29,879 nt of DNA from Clostridium lundense DSM 17049 (GTDB lineage: Bacteria > Bacillota > Clostridia > Clostridiales > Clostridiaceae): assembly GCF_000619945.1 (NCBI RefSeq), contig NZ_JHVC01000031.1, positions 1 through 29,879 of the forward strand, given 5' to 3'. Below are positions 1-7,013 of the stretch, piece by piece. The translations under genes were made by a program, and so were the position numbers. The notes under the pieces are model-generated. The model had not been told where the DNA came from. It was given only the letters and a program-made list of their open reading frames with translations, and did not search any database. Position 1 is the first letter of the stretch. Each line of letters begins with the position of its first letter.

Positions 1-20
1 AAGATTTCTGTAAATCAGCA

Positions 21-137
21 TCTGGTGATTATGGCTCAAAGGTAACACCCGTTCCCATACCGAACACGAAGGTTAAGCTTTGAAGCGCTGATGGTACTGC
101 AAGGGAGGCTTTGTGGGAGAGTAAGTCGTCGCCAGGT
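21..137 (+). rRNA. rrf: 5S ribosomal RNA
   Basis: The stretch has the typical Gram-positive 5S pattern: a 5' TCTGGTG arm that pairs with the 3' CGCCAGG arm, the internal CCCGTTCCCATACCGAACAC block (loop B/C region) and the GATGGTACTGC loop E region. Length is about 117 nt, as expected. The first 20 bases of the window would be 23S-5S spacer. A hairpin terminator follows at once, so this is the last gene of an rRNA operon that lies mostly outside the window. Ends are accurate to a few bases. Confidence 0.95.
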
Positions 138-143
138 AATTAT

Positions 144-176
144 AAAAAACACTAAGCAATTTGCTTGGTGTTTTTT
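144..176 (+). terminator. rrn operon intrinsic terminator
   Basis: A-rich 5' arm, stem CACTAAGC/GCTTGGTG (one G-U pair) and a run of six T. It lies 8 bases after the 5S rRNA and ends the rRNA operon. Confidence 0.92.
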
Positions 177-256
177 ATTATGTAATTAACGGATAATTAA
201 TTAAATTGCGTGGTTATATTTTTCATAATAGGTATGTATCTCAATGTAATACAATA

Positions 257-285
257 TTTACAAATATTTAATATGATAGTATACT
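257..285 (+). promoter_or_regulatory. Probable sigma-A promoter of the chemoreceptor gene
   Basis: TTTACA (257-262), a 17 bp spacer and TATACT (280-285). The -10 box sits inside a perfect 12 bp palindrome, ATAGTATACTAT (276-287). The palindrome could be chance in AT-rich DNA or an operator overlapping the -10. The leader to the start codon at 382 would be about 90 nt. Confidence 0.5.
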
Positions 286-381
286 ATTGTAGTGTATATT
301 TATTTAGTATATGACCTTTTTATAGGGATGTTTAATTAATATATAGGTATACAAATGATACAACGGAGGGGGAACAATATT

Positions 382-2133
382 ATGAAAAATAATGAATTAA
401 GCAAGAGCCTTTTTAAATCCTATTTTATAATTTTTATTATTTCAATAATATCTATTGGAATAATTACAGTGACATCATTTTTAAATGCAAAAAAGGCATT
501 AACGGATTTGGGGGAAACTGCTCTTAGAAATAGGGCTCAAATGGGAATAGAGTTTATGGATGCATTGGAATCACAAGTTAAAGAAGGTAAAATAACAAGA
601 GAAGAAGCGGAAGAAATATTTAGAAAGAAAATGTTAAATTCAAAACAATCAGATGGGAAAACAAGAGGATTAAATTCTAACTTAGAATTAAATATAAAGG
701 CATACATGTATGCAATAGATAGTACAGGATTAGAAAGAATGCATCCTTTTAAAGAAGGAGAGAATATTTCAGAAGTTAAAGATGCAAAAGGAAATTATGT
801 AACTAAACTTATTATAGACGAAGGCAAAAATCCTAAAAATAATGGTATAATTCATTTTTGGTGGAAAAATTCCGAAAATGAAAGAGAAAAGCCAAAGGTG
901 AATGCTGTGGCATATTATGCGCCTTGGGATTGGTTTATAAATGTGGGATGTTACTATGAAGATTTTTATAAACCAGCATATAAAATTTTATATTCAACTT
1001 TAATAATATCAACTATTTTAATTCTAATAATGATTTTTTTAATAAGAAATTTAATGATTAAAAAGATAAATCCATTAAATAAGATAATAGATGCAATAAA
1101 GAAAATGGGTGATGGAGATTTAACTACCAGCTTAGATATTGATTCTAAAGATGAATTAGGGTATATGGCTTCTATATTAAATACTACATTAAATGAAATT
1201 AGAGGTATATTATCTAACATTAAAAATACTTCTAATACAATAGATGACAAGGTAGAAATCATTAATTCTTCCATAAATACAACTTCAAAAAACTCAAATA
1301 ATATTAGAGAATCTATGGATGAAATATCTGCGGGTATAATGAATACAGCAAAAGATATGCAAGTAAGTTTTGAAAAAGTTACGAATCTTGGAAGTAACAT
1401 AGAGTCAATTAAGGAAACAAGCTTAATATTAGAGAAAGGTGCAAAAGAAGCTGATAGCTTAAATTCTAATATGATTAGGGTTTTAGGTGAACTTCAAGAA
1501 GAAAATATAAAAAGTTTAGATATGTCCAAAGAAACTACAGAAAATATGGAAATACTTATTAATAAATCAAATACTATAGTAGATATCGTAAATACAATAG
1601 AAGACATTTCAGGACAAATAAATTTACTTGCGTTAAACGCATCTATTGAATCTGCTAGAGCTGGGGAACAAGGAAAAGGGTTTGCAGTAGTGTCCGAGGA
1701 AATTAAAAATTTAGCAGAGCAAACAGCTGAATCTACAAAAAAGATAGGCAATTTAATAAATGAACTTATAAATGCAGTTAATCAATCGGTTGATAGTGTT
1801 AAAAAATTCACCCAAACATCAGAAGAACAAAGCAAAATTATAGAAGAAACTCAAGATACATTAAAAAAGGTCATTGGGTTTATGCAGGATATACCTAAAT
1901 ATATAGATGAAAACATAGAAAAAATTGATGGTACATCTGAAGAAAAAGATTTAGTAATAAATGCTTTGAATTCAGTAGTAGCTGTAACAGAGCAAATCTC
2001 TGCAGCAATTGAAGAGATATCCGCCTCTATAGGTGAATCAGATGAGAGTATATTATCTGTAAGTAATATGGCTGAGGAATTAACTAAAAGTACAAATGAA
2101 TTAAATGAGAAAGCTTCTAGTTTTAGTATCTAA
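382..2133 (+). CDS. Methyl-accepting chemotaxis protein with single Cache sensor domain
   Basis: Transmembrane chemoreceptor of 583 residues that should signal to CheA/CheW. TM1 lies at about 13-33 and TM2 at about 201-222. The extracellular domain between them ends in a YYAPWDWFINVGCYYEDF stretch typical of sCache_2 sensors, which often bind small organic acids. A HAMP domain (about 223-277) and a long coiled-coil signalling domain follow. The hairpin tip near 408-440 is well conserved (QINLLALNASIESARAGEQG, then GFAVVSEEIKNLAEQ). I start at ATG 382 because GGAGGGGG lies just upstream. An upstream in-frame ATG at 355 has no ribosome site. No C-terminal CheR-docking pentapeptide is visible. 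It stands alone, ended by a terminator. The ligand is unknown. Confidence 0.93.
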   Translation: MKNNELSKSLFKSYFIIFIISIISIGIITVTSFLNAKKALTDLGETALRNRAQMGIEFMDALESQVKEGKITREEAEEIFRKKMLNSKQSDGKTRGLNSNLELNIKAYMYAIDSTGLERMHPFKEGENISEVKDAKGNYVTKLIIDEGKNPKNNGIIHFWWKNSENEREKPKVNAVAYYAPWDWFINVGCYYEDFYKPAYKILYSTLIISTILILIMIFLIRNLMIKKINPLNKIIDAIKKMGDGDLTTSLDIDSKDELGYMASILNTTLNEIRGILSNIKNTSNTIDDKVEIINSSINTTSKNSNNIRESMDEISAGIMNTAKDMQVSFEKVTNLGSNIESIKETSLILEKGAKEADSLNSNMIRVLGELQEENIKSLDMSKETTENMEILINKSNTIVDIVNTIEDISGQINLLALNASIESARAGEQGKGFAVVSEEIKNLAEQTAESTKKIGNLINELINAVNQSVDSVKKFTQTSEEQSKIIEETQDTLKKVIGFMQDIPKYIDENIEKIDGTSEEKDLVINALNSVVAVTEQISAAIEEISASIGESDESILSVSNMAEELTKSTNELNEKASSFSI

Positions 2134-2157
2134 AAACTTTATAAAATATACAAAGCT

Positions 2158-2187
2158 AAAAATACCGAGAACATTCTCGGTATTTTT
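2158..2187. terminator. Bidirectional intrinsic terminator between convergent genes
   Basis: Perfect 14 bp stem AAAAATACCGAGAA/TTCTCGGTATTTTT with a two-base centre (CA). It has A and T runs on both sides, so it can serve the chemoreceptor gene on the plus strand and the exonuclease gene on the minus strand. Confidence 0.88.
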
Positions 2188-2192
2188 GACTG

Positions 2193-2957
2193 TCACTTCT
2201 TCTCAGATGTATTACAAGGAATTTCAATTTGAAATTGACTAGTCTTTCCCATTATATATGCTAATTTGATTATTGATTGTTCTTCTGATGTCATTTCTCT
2301 ATTGAACATTTTTTCAAATTGCTTCATTAGATTATGGGTATCTAATGTTGTTTTTTTATCATTACACCTATTTAATAACTTGTCTTTATTTAAATTATAT
2401 ATTTTAGGCTTAATTTCATTGCTAAAGATCTTTTTAAAAATTTCAGCAGTATAGTATGCATCATAAAAAGCATTATGGAATTGGTTTTTATCAGGAATGT
2501 TAAATAGTTCTACTGCATTGCGTAAGCCTACATTAGTTCCTTTTGGATTTTTAAGATATTTAGATGCATAAAATTGAACATTAATATATTCTCTAGGAAT
2601 TAAGGACATATCTAAGCTATGGTATTCTGCATTTCTAAATAATTCTTTGATATCAGCCATTCCCCAGACACTTAATATACTTCCCATTCCTATAAACTTA
2701 ATGAAATTTTCGTATACTTTTTTAAAAGACTCTGCAGAAATCAAGCTTTGTGCTGATATTCCAGTCATTTTTTTTATAAAAGGATGAATGCTAGTATATA
2801 CTTCTGGCTTAATTAGCCTATTAAATGTAGAAATTGTTTGGAGGTTTTCATCCAGTTTTACTGCTCCTATTTGAATTATTTCAAAAGGACATTTTAGGTT
2901 TATTAAATTCTTATTATAGGCTTGATTAAATTCTAAATCTAATAAAATATAATTCAT
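2193..2957 (-). CDS. DEDDh-family 3'-5' exonuclease (DnaQ/RNase T-like)
   Basis: 254 residues with an N-terminal exonuclease domain of the RNase T/DNA polymerase III epsilon superfamily. Metal-binding residues can be placed: D7 and E9 in the first motif (LLDLEF), D102 in WGMADIKEL, and H161/D166 in HNAFYDAYYTAEIF, the His giving the DEDDh subtype. The order matches KapD-like stand-alone exonucleases. The domain ends near residue 180; the remaining ~75 residues are unassigned. The minus strand reads AGGAG 7 bases before the ATG. The gene is monocistronic and convergent with the chemoreceptor gene. Substrate (RNA or DNA ends) cannot be told from sequence. Confidence 0.85.
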   Translation of the reverse strand: MNYILLDLEFNQAYNKNLINLKCPFEIIQIGAVKLDENLQTISTFNRLIKPEVYTSIHPFIKKMTGISAQSLISAESFKKVYENFIKFIGMGSILSVWGMADIKELFRNAEYHSLDMSLIPREYINVQFYASKYLKNPKGTNVGLRNAVELFNIPDKNQFHNAFYDAYYTAEIFKKIFSNEIKPKIYNLNKDKLLNRCNDKKTTLDTHNLMKQFEKMFNREMTSEEQSIIKLAYIMGKTSQFQIEIPCNTSEKK

Positions 2958-3059
2958 TTATTTTGCTCCTAAATATAGTTATAGTATTAAAACAATTGGT
3001 AAAAAATACTGCATAATATATATTAACATATAAAAATAGAAAATATAACAAAACATTTG

Positions 3060-4091
3060 TTAAAATTTTTTATTAAGATAGGAGTAGATTTCATTTAATG
3101 CTTCATCTGACTCTTTTAAAACTTTATCCATTTCAATAAATCCATGAACAACACCCTTATAGCGAGTAACAATTACTTGAGCACCTGCATCTTTTAATTT
3201 TTTACCATAAGCTTCTCCTTCATCACGTAAGCCATCAAATTCAGCTGTTATTATAAGAGCTGGAGGTAATGAATTAAAATTTTTAGCCAATAGAGGAGAG
3301 GCATATGGATTTTTCCTATCTTCTTTATATGGAACATATAATGATATATACTTTTCCATGTCTTCTTTGTTTAAATTAAAGTCATTAGCAAAATAAGACC
3401 ATGAGTTGCTATTTAATTCATAAATATTTGTAGGAGGATATATCAGTACCTGACAAAGTATTTTAGGTCCAGATTTATCCCGTGCCATGTGACAAACTGC
3501 GGCAGAAAGATTACCACCAGAACTATCTCCTGCAACGGCTATTTTATTTGCATTACCGTTAATACTTTCAGCATTTTTATAAACCCACAAAAGTACATTA
3601 TATATATCATTAAGAGCAGCAGGAAATGGATTTTCTGGTGCTAAGCGATAACCTACAGACACCACTATAGAATTTGTATTTTTAGAAAGCTTTCTGCAGA
3701 TATTATCATGAGTGTCTAGACCTCCTCCAACCCAAGCACCGCCATGAGAATAAACAATTATAGGTAAATTATTGGAAGTTTTAGGTGTATATATACGTAC
3801 TGGTATTTGGGCTTTAGGTGAGGAAATATTAATATTTTTTATATTATCAAAAGGAATAGGTTTACCGCTTAATTTTACGGAATTTTTATCTAATGTCTGA
3901 CGAATTTCATTAATATTTTTTTCTTTAATAGGACCATAATTAAAATATTTATTATACTTTAGCAGTATAGCTAATTTTGTACTAAGTTTTCCATGACTTG
4001 TTGTAGTCCAACTTTGAATAATAAGAAAACTAGCTATAATAAAAATGAAAATAATAACTATAAATATTTTGAATCCTTTTGTTTTTTTCAA
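3060..4091 (-). CDS. Membrane-anchored alpha/beta hydrolase (HSL/acetyl-esterase family)
   Basis: 343 residues. One hydrophobic segment at about 9-26 should anchor the enzyme or act as an uncleaved signal, placing the catalytic domain outside. The hormone-sensitive-lipase family marks are present: oxyanion motif HGGAW (116-120), nucleophile S190 in GDSSGG, an acid in EFDGLRD (D285 or D289) and H315 in HGF. The likely reaction is hydrolysis of short-chain esters; the physiological substrate is unknown. The start is TTG at 4091, with GGAGG nine bases upstream on the minus strand. No better ATG exists. It is divergent from the response regulator gene. Confidence 0.88.
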   Translation of the reverse strand: MKKTKGFKIFIVIIFIFIIASFLIIQSWTTTSHGKLSTKLAILLKYNKYFNYGPIKEKNINEIRQTLDKNSVKLSGKPIPFDNIKNINISSPKAQIPVRIYTPKTSNNLPIIVYSHGGAWVGGGLDTHDNICRKLSKNTNSIVVSVGYRLAPENPFPAALNDIYNVLLWVYKNAESINGNANKIAVAGDSSGGNLSAAVCHMARDKSGPKILCQVLIYPPTNIYELNSNSWSYFANDFNLNKEDMEKYISLYVPYKEDRKNPYASPLLAKNFNSLPPALIITAEFDGLRDEGEAYGKKLKDAGAQVIVTRYKGVVHGFIEMDKVLKESDEALNEIYSYLNKKF

Positions 4092-4106
4092 TGGATGTTA
4101 CCTCCT

Positions 4107-4122
4107 ACAGTATGTTTACTGT
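4107..4122. promoter_or_regulatory. Possible operator dyad in the esterase leader
   Basis: ACAGTA (4107-4112), four bases, TACTGT (4117-4122): a perfect 6 bp inverted repeat directly upstream of the esterase GGAGG. It could be a repressor site or an RNA hairpin; chance is also possible. Confidence 0.25.
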
Positions 4123-4186
4123 TATTAACAAAGATATAAAGATATTATATATTTTGTACTAACCATATTTTATTATACTTAAAGGT

Positions 4187-4215
4187 TTGACACACAAAAG
4201 TAGTTGTAATTTAAT
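4187..4215 (+). promoter_or_regulatory. Probable sigma-A promoter of the two-component/ABC operon
   Basis: TTGACA (4187-4192), a 17 bp spacer and TTTAAT (4210-4215). It lies about 80 bp upstream of the response regulator start. A second -10-like TATAAT at 4235-4240 has no matching -35. Confidence 0.5.
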
Positions 4216-4295
4216 AGATGGTTTGTGATAATATTATAATGTATAAGTTAATTTTCCTGTATTGGAAATGTTAAAAAAGGGTAATGGAGGTTATT

Positions 4296-4988
4296 ATGAA
4301 TAGTATTTTATTAGTAGAAGATGATGAATCTTTAAATAGAGGTATAAGTTTTAAATTAATAAAAGAAGGATATAAGGTTTTTTCGGCTGTTAGCTTAAAT
4401 GAGGCGGAAAAAGTTATTGACTCTGAAAAAATAGATCTTATTTTACTGGACATTAATCTTCCAGATGGAAGTGGTTTTGATTTTTGCAACAAAATAAGAA
4501 AAAGTAGTGATGTACTTATTATATTTTTAACTGCTTGTGATCAAGAGGTGGACATAGTTACTGGATATGATATTGGAGCGGATGACTATGTTACGAAGCC
4601 TTTCAGTCTTATGGTATTAATATCAAAGATAAAAGCAATATTGAAAAGAAAACAGGGGGAAAAAGTATGTAATAACATATTTTCAGGAGATATAATATTT
4701 TATCCTGAGGAACTTAGGGTATTTAAGAATAATAAAGAATTAATTTTAAGTAAAACAGAAATAAAGCTTTTTAAATATTTAATATGTAATGCTGAGCAGG
4801 TTGTAACAAAAGCACAGCTTTTAAATGAATTATGGGACAATGATGGGAACTTTATAGATGATAATACTATTGCAGTAAATATAAGAAGGCTTAGAGAGAA
4901 AATAGAAGAAAATCCATCCAATCCAAAATATATAAAGAATATAAGAGGCATTGGATATACATGGGCAGAGAGGTGTGTAAGCAGATGA
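4296..4988 (+). CDS. OmpR/PhoB-family response regulator
   Basis: 230 residues: receiver domain (about 1-115) and C-terminal winged helix (about 130-228). Acidic pocket D9/D10 in LLVEDDES, phospho-acceptor D52 in LLDINLPDG, T79 and K101 in YVTKPF are all present. The winged helix has the usual end, with RRLREKIE and IRGIGYTW. I choose ATG 4296 because GGAGG (4286-4290) stands before it; the in-frame ATG at 4284 overlaps that site. The gene overlaps the kinase gene (ATGA), so they are co-translated partners. It probably controls the ABC/redox genes downstream, an inference from position. Confidence 0.93.
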   Translation: MNSILLVEDDESLNRGISFKLIKEGYKVFSAVSLNEAEKVIDSEKIDLILLDINLPDGSGFDFCNKIRKSSDVLIIFLTACDQEVDIVTGYDIGADDYVTKPFSLMVLISKIKAILKRKQGEKVCNNIFSGDIIFYPEELRVFKNNKELILSKTEIKLFKYLICNAEQVVTKAQLLNELWDNDGNFIDDNTIAVNIRRLREKIEENPSNPKYIKNIRGIGYTWAERCVSR

Positions 4989-6238
4989 TTAAGTATATAA
5001 AAAGAGAACCTTTGTTAAAAAAAATATTTGCCATTACAATAAGCAGCTTAATTTTTATGTCGCTGCTTGTTTTTTATTCTCATTTTTTAATAATGAATTC
5101 AATTCATAGGCAACATATTGAATTATGCCAAGAGATAGTGGGAAAGCTTACAATTGCTGAACCAGAAAAAGAAATAAAGATTATAAATACAGTTTTACAC
5201 CAAGGAGATAAAAATGTTATAAAACATGGACAAGATGTATTGAACAAATATGGATATGATGTTGAAACTCAAATGTGGGAAGATAGCAGCTTTAAAAAGT
5301 ATTTTTATAAATTTTCAATTTATGATTTAGCAAGTATTACTTTTATAATATTATTTACAATTTTAGTGCTACTATTTAGTTTTTCTTATTATATGAAGAG
5401 GTTAGAAAAATTTTCAGTAGCTGTAGACCATATAATAGATGGAAATTTTAAATTAAGTTTGGAGGAAAATGAGGAAGGAATATTGTCGCAGTTAGCTTCT
5501 CGCCTCCAGCAAATGGCAAAGATATTAAATTTAAGCCTTATAAATTTGGCAAAAGAAAAGGAAAATATAAAGTCATTGGTTACAGATATATCTCATCAAG
5601 TAAAAACTCCATTATCTTCTATTAAACTATTTAATACTCTTTTACTTGAAGAAGAACTAAGCAAGGAGGAGAGAGAGGAATTTTTATTTAGAAGTGAAAA
5701 AGAAATAAATAAATTGGAATGGCTATTTAATTCCTTGATAAAGATGTCAAGGATGGAAGCGGGTATGATTGAAATTAAAAGAGAATTAAGAGACTTAAAA
5801 GAAACGGTATATGAGGCCATAGATGGAGTTAAGGCTAAAGCCAGGGAAAAAAATATTGATATAGTAGTACAAAATATGATTAATGCTTCTGTATATCATG
5901 ATCCTAAATGGACAAAAGAAGCAATATTTAATGTGCTTGAAAATGCAGTTAAATATGCAGATGAAAATGGAAAAGTAACTGTTAATATGGAACTTATGGA
6001 GTCATATGTAAGAATAGATATTCAAGATAATGGCATTGGAATACCTGAGAAAGAATTTAATAATATTTTCAAAAGGTTTTATAGGGGACAATCTAAAAAG
6101 GTTAAAGCCTCTGAAGGTTCGGGAGTAGGACTTTATCTTACAAGAAAAATACTTGAAGAACAATATGGCAGCATAACTGTGGATTCTGTAGAAGGGATTG
6201 GAACGAAGTTTAGCCTTTACTTACAAAACTGTAAGTAA
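4985..6238 (+). CDS. Membrane sensor histidine kinase
   Basis: 417 residues. TM1 about 13-37, an extracellular segment about 38-113, TM2 about 114-136, a HAMP-like linker, then the HisKA domain with H204 in DISHQVKTPLS. The ATPase domain shows an N box (NVLENAVKYA), G1 box (DNGIGIP), F box (FKRFYRG) and G2 box (GSGVGLYL). The start at 4985 forms an ATGA overlap with the response regulator stop. An upstream in-frame ATG (4961) lies deep inside the regulator gene. The ~75-residue outside segment is longer than that of BceS-type intramembrane sensors, so it may sense directly. The signal is unknown; redox or envelope stress is a guess from the neighbours. Confidence 0.92.
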   Translation: MIKYIKREPLLKKIFAITISSLIFMSLLVFYSHFLIMNSIHRQHIELCQEIVGKLTIAEPEKEIKIINTVLHQGDKNVIKHGQDVLNKYGYDVETQMWEDSSFKKYFYKFSIYDLASITFIILFTILVLLFSFSYYMKRLEKFSVAVDHIIDGNFKLSLEENEEGILSQLASRLQQMAKILNLSLINLAKEKENIKSLVTDISHQVKTPLSSIKLFNTLLLEEELSKEEREEFLFRSEKEINKLEWLFNSLIKMSRMEAGMIEIKRELRDLKETVYEAIDGVKAKAREKNIDIVVQNMINASVYHDPKWTKEAIFNVLENAVKYADENGKVTVNMELMESYVRIDIQDNGIGIPEKEFNNIFKRFYRGQSKKVKASEGSGVGLYLTRKILEEQYGSITVDSVEGIGTKFSLYLQNCK

Positions 6239-6267
6239 GTTTGAAAGCTTAATGTAAATCTAGTATG

Positions 6268-6294
6268 TTATTCTTTAACTGTAATAAAGAATAA
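6268..6294 (+). promoter_or_regulatory. 10 bp perfect inverted repeat between kinase and ABC genes
   Basis: TTATTCTTTA (6268-6277), a 7-base centre, TAAAGAATAA (6285-6294), within the only real gap (88 bp) of the operon. There is no T run, so it is not a standard terminator. It may be a response-regulator operator for an internal promoter or an RNA hairpin that sets relative expression. Confidence 0.4.
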
Positions 6295-6326
6295 GCTCAA
6301 GCTTATAAGGTAGGGGGAAATTAACT

Positions 6327-7013
6327 ATGAAGATTTTAGAGACTAATTCACTAAAAAAATATTATAAAAATGGTGAAAATGTTGTAAGGGCTTTGGATGG
6401 AGTTGATATAACTATTGATGAAGGAGAGTTTGTAGCCATAGTAGGTTCATCTGGATCAGGCAAAAGTACACTACTACACATGTTAGGAGGATTGGATAGA
6501 CCTACAGAAGGTAATGTATATATACAAGGAAAAGATATATTTTCAATGAATGATAACAAACTTGCCATATTTAGAAGAAGAAAAATAGGATTTGTTTTTC
6601 AAGCTTTTAATCTCATACCTGTTTTAAATGTATGGGAAAACATTACTCTTCCTATAGGACTTGATGAAAAAAAAGTAGATGAAGAGTATATTACAGATTT
6701 AATGAAAACATTAGGAATTTATAATAAAAAGGATTTTCTTTCAAATTCTCTTTCAGGCGGAGAGCAGCAGAGAGTTGCTATAGGGAGAGCATTAGCGGCA
6801 AAACCTTCAATAATTCTTGCAGATGAGCCTACAGGAAATTTGGATTCAAAAAATAGTGCTGAGGTAACTAATTTGCTAAAAATGTCTATTAAAAAATATC
6901 AGCAGACCCTTGTAATGATAACACATGATGAAAGAATTGCGCAGATTGCAGATAGAGTAGTAAGAATTAAGGATGGTAGAATAGTTGAGAAAGAAGGGAG
7001 CTTAAATGAGTAG
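6327..7013 (+). CDS. ABC transporter ATPase, MacB/LolD type
   Basis: 228 residues, the usual length for ATPases paired with FtsX-type permeases. Walker A is GSSGSGKST (40-48), the Q loop Q92 is in FVFQAFNLIP, the signature is LSGGEQQRVAIGRAL (from 142), Walker B is ILADEPTGNLD with D166/E167, and the switch His is H200 in MITHDE. It should power the permease that follows by mechanotransmission or export rather than by classical uptake. AGGTAGGGGG precedes the ATG. Its stop overlaps the permease start by 8 bases, which argues for translational coupling. Confidence 0.95.
   Translation: MKILETNSLKKYYKNGENVVRALDGVDITIDEGEFVAIVGSSGSGKSTLLHMLGGLDRPTEGNVYIQGKDIFSMNDNKLAIFRRRKIGFVFQAFNLIPVLNVWENITLPIGLDEKKVDEEYITDLMKTLGIYNKKDFLSNSLSGGEQQRVAIGRALAAKPSIILADEPTGNLDSKNSAEVTNLLKMSIKKYQQTLVMITHDERIAQIADRVVRIKDGRIVEKEGSLNE

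Noticed and set aside
966..1400. Minus-strand open frame inside the chemoreceptor gene
   Set aside because: Shadow of a strongly coding AT-rich gene; no ribosome site and no recognisable product. The same holds for other antisense frames in the window.
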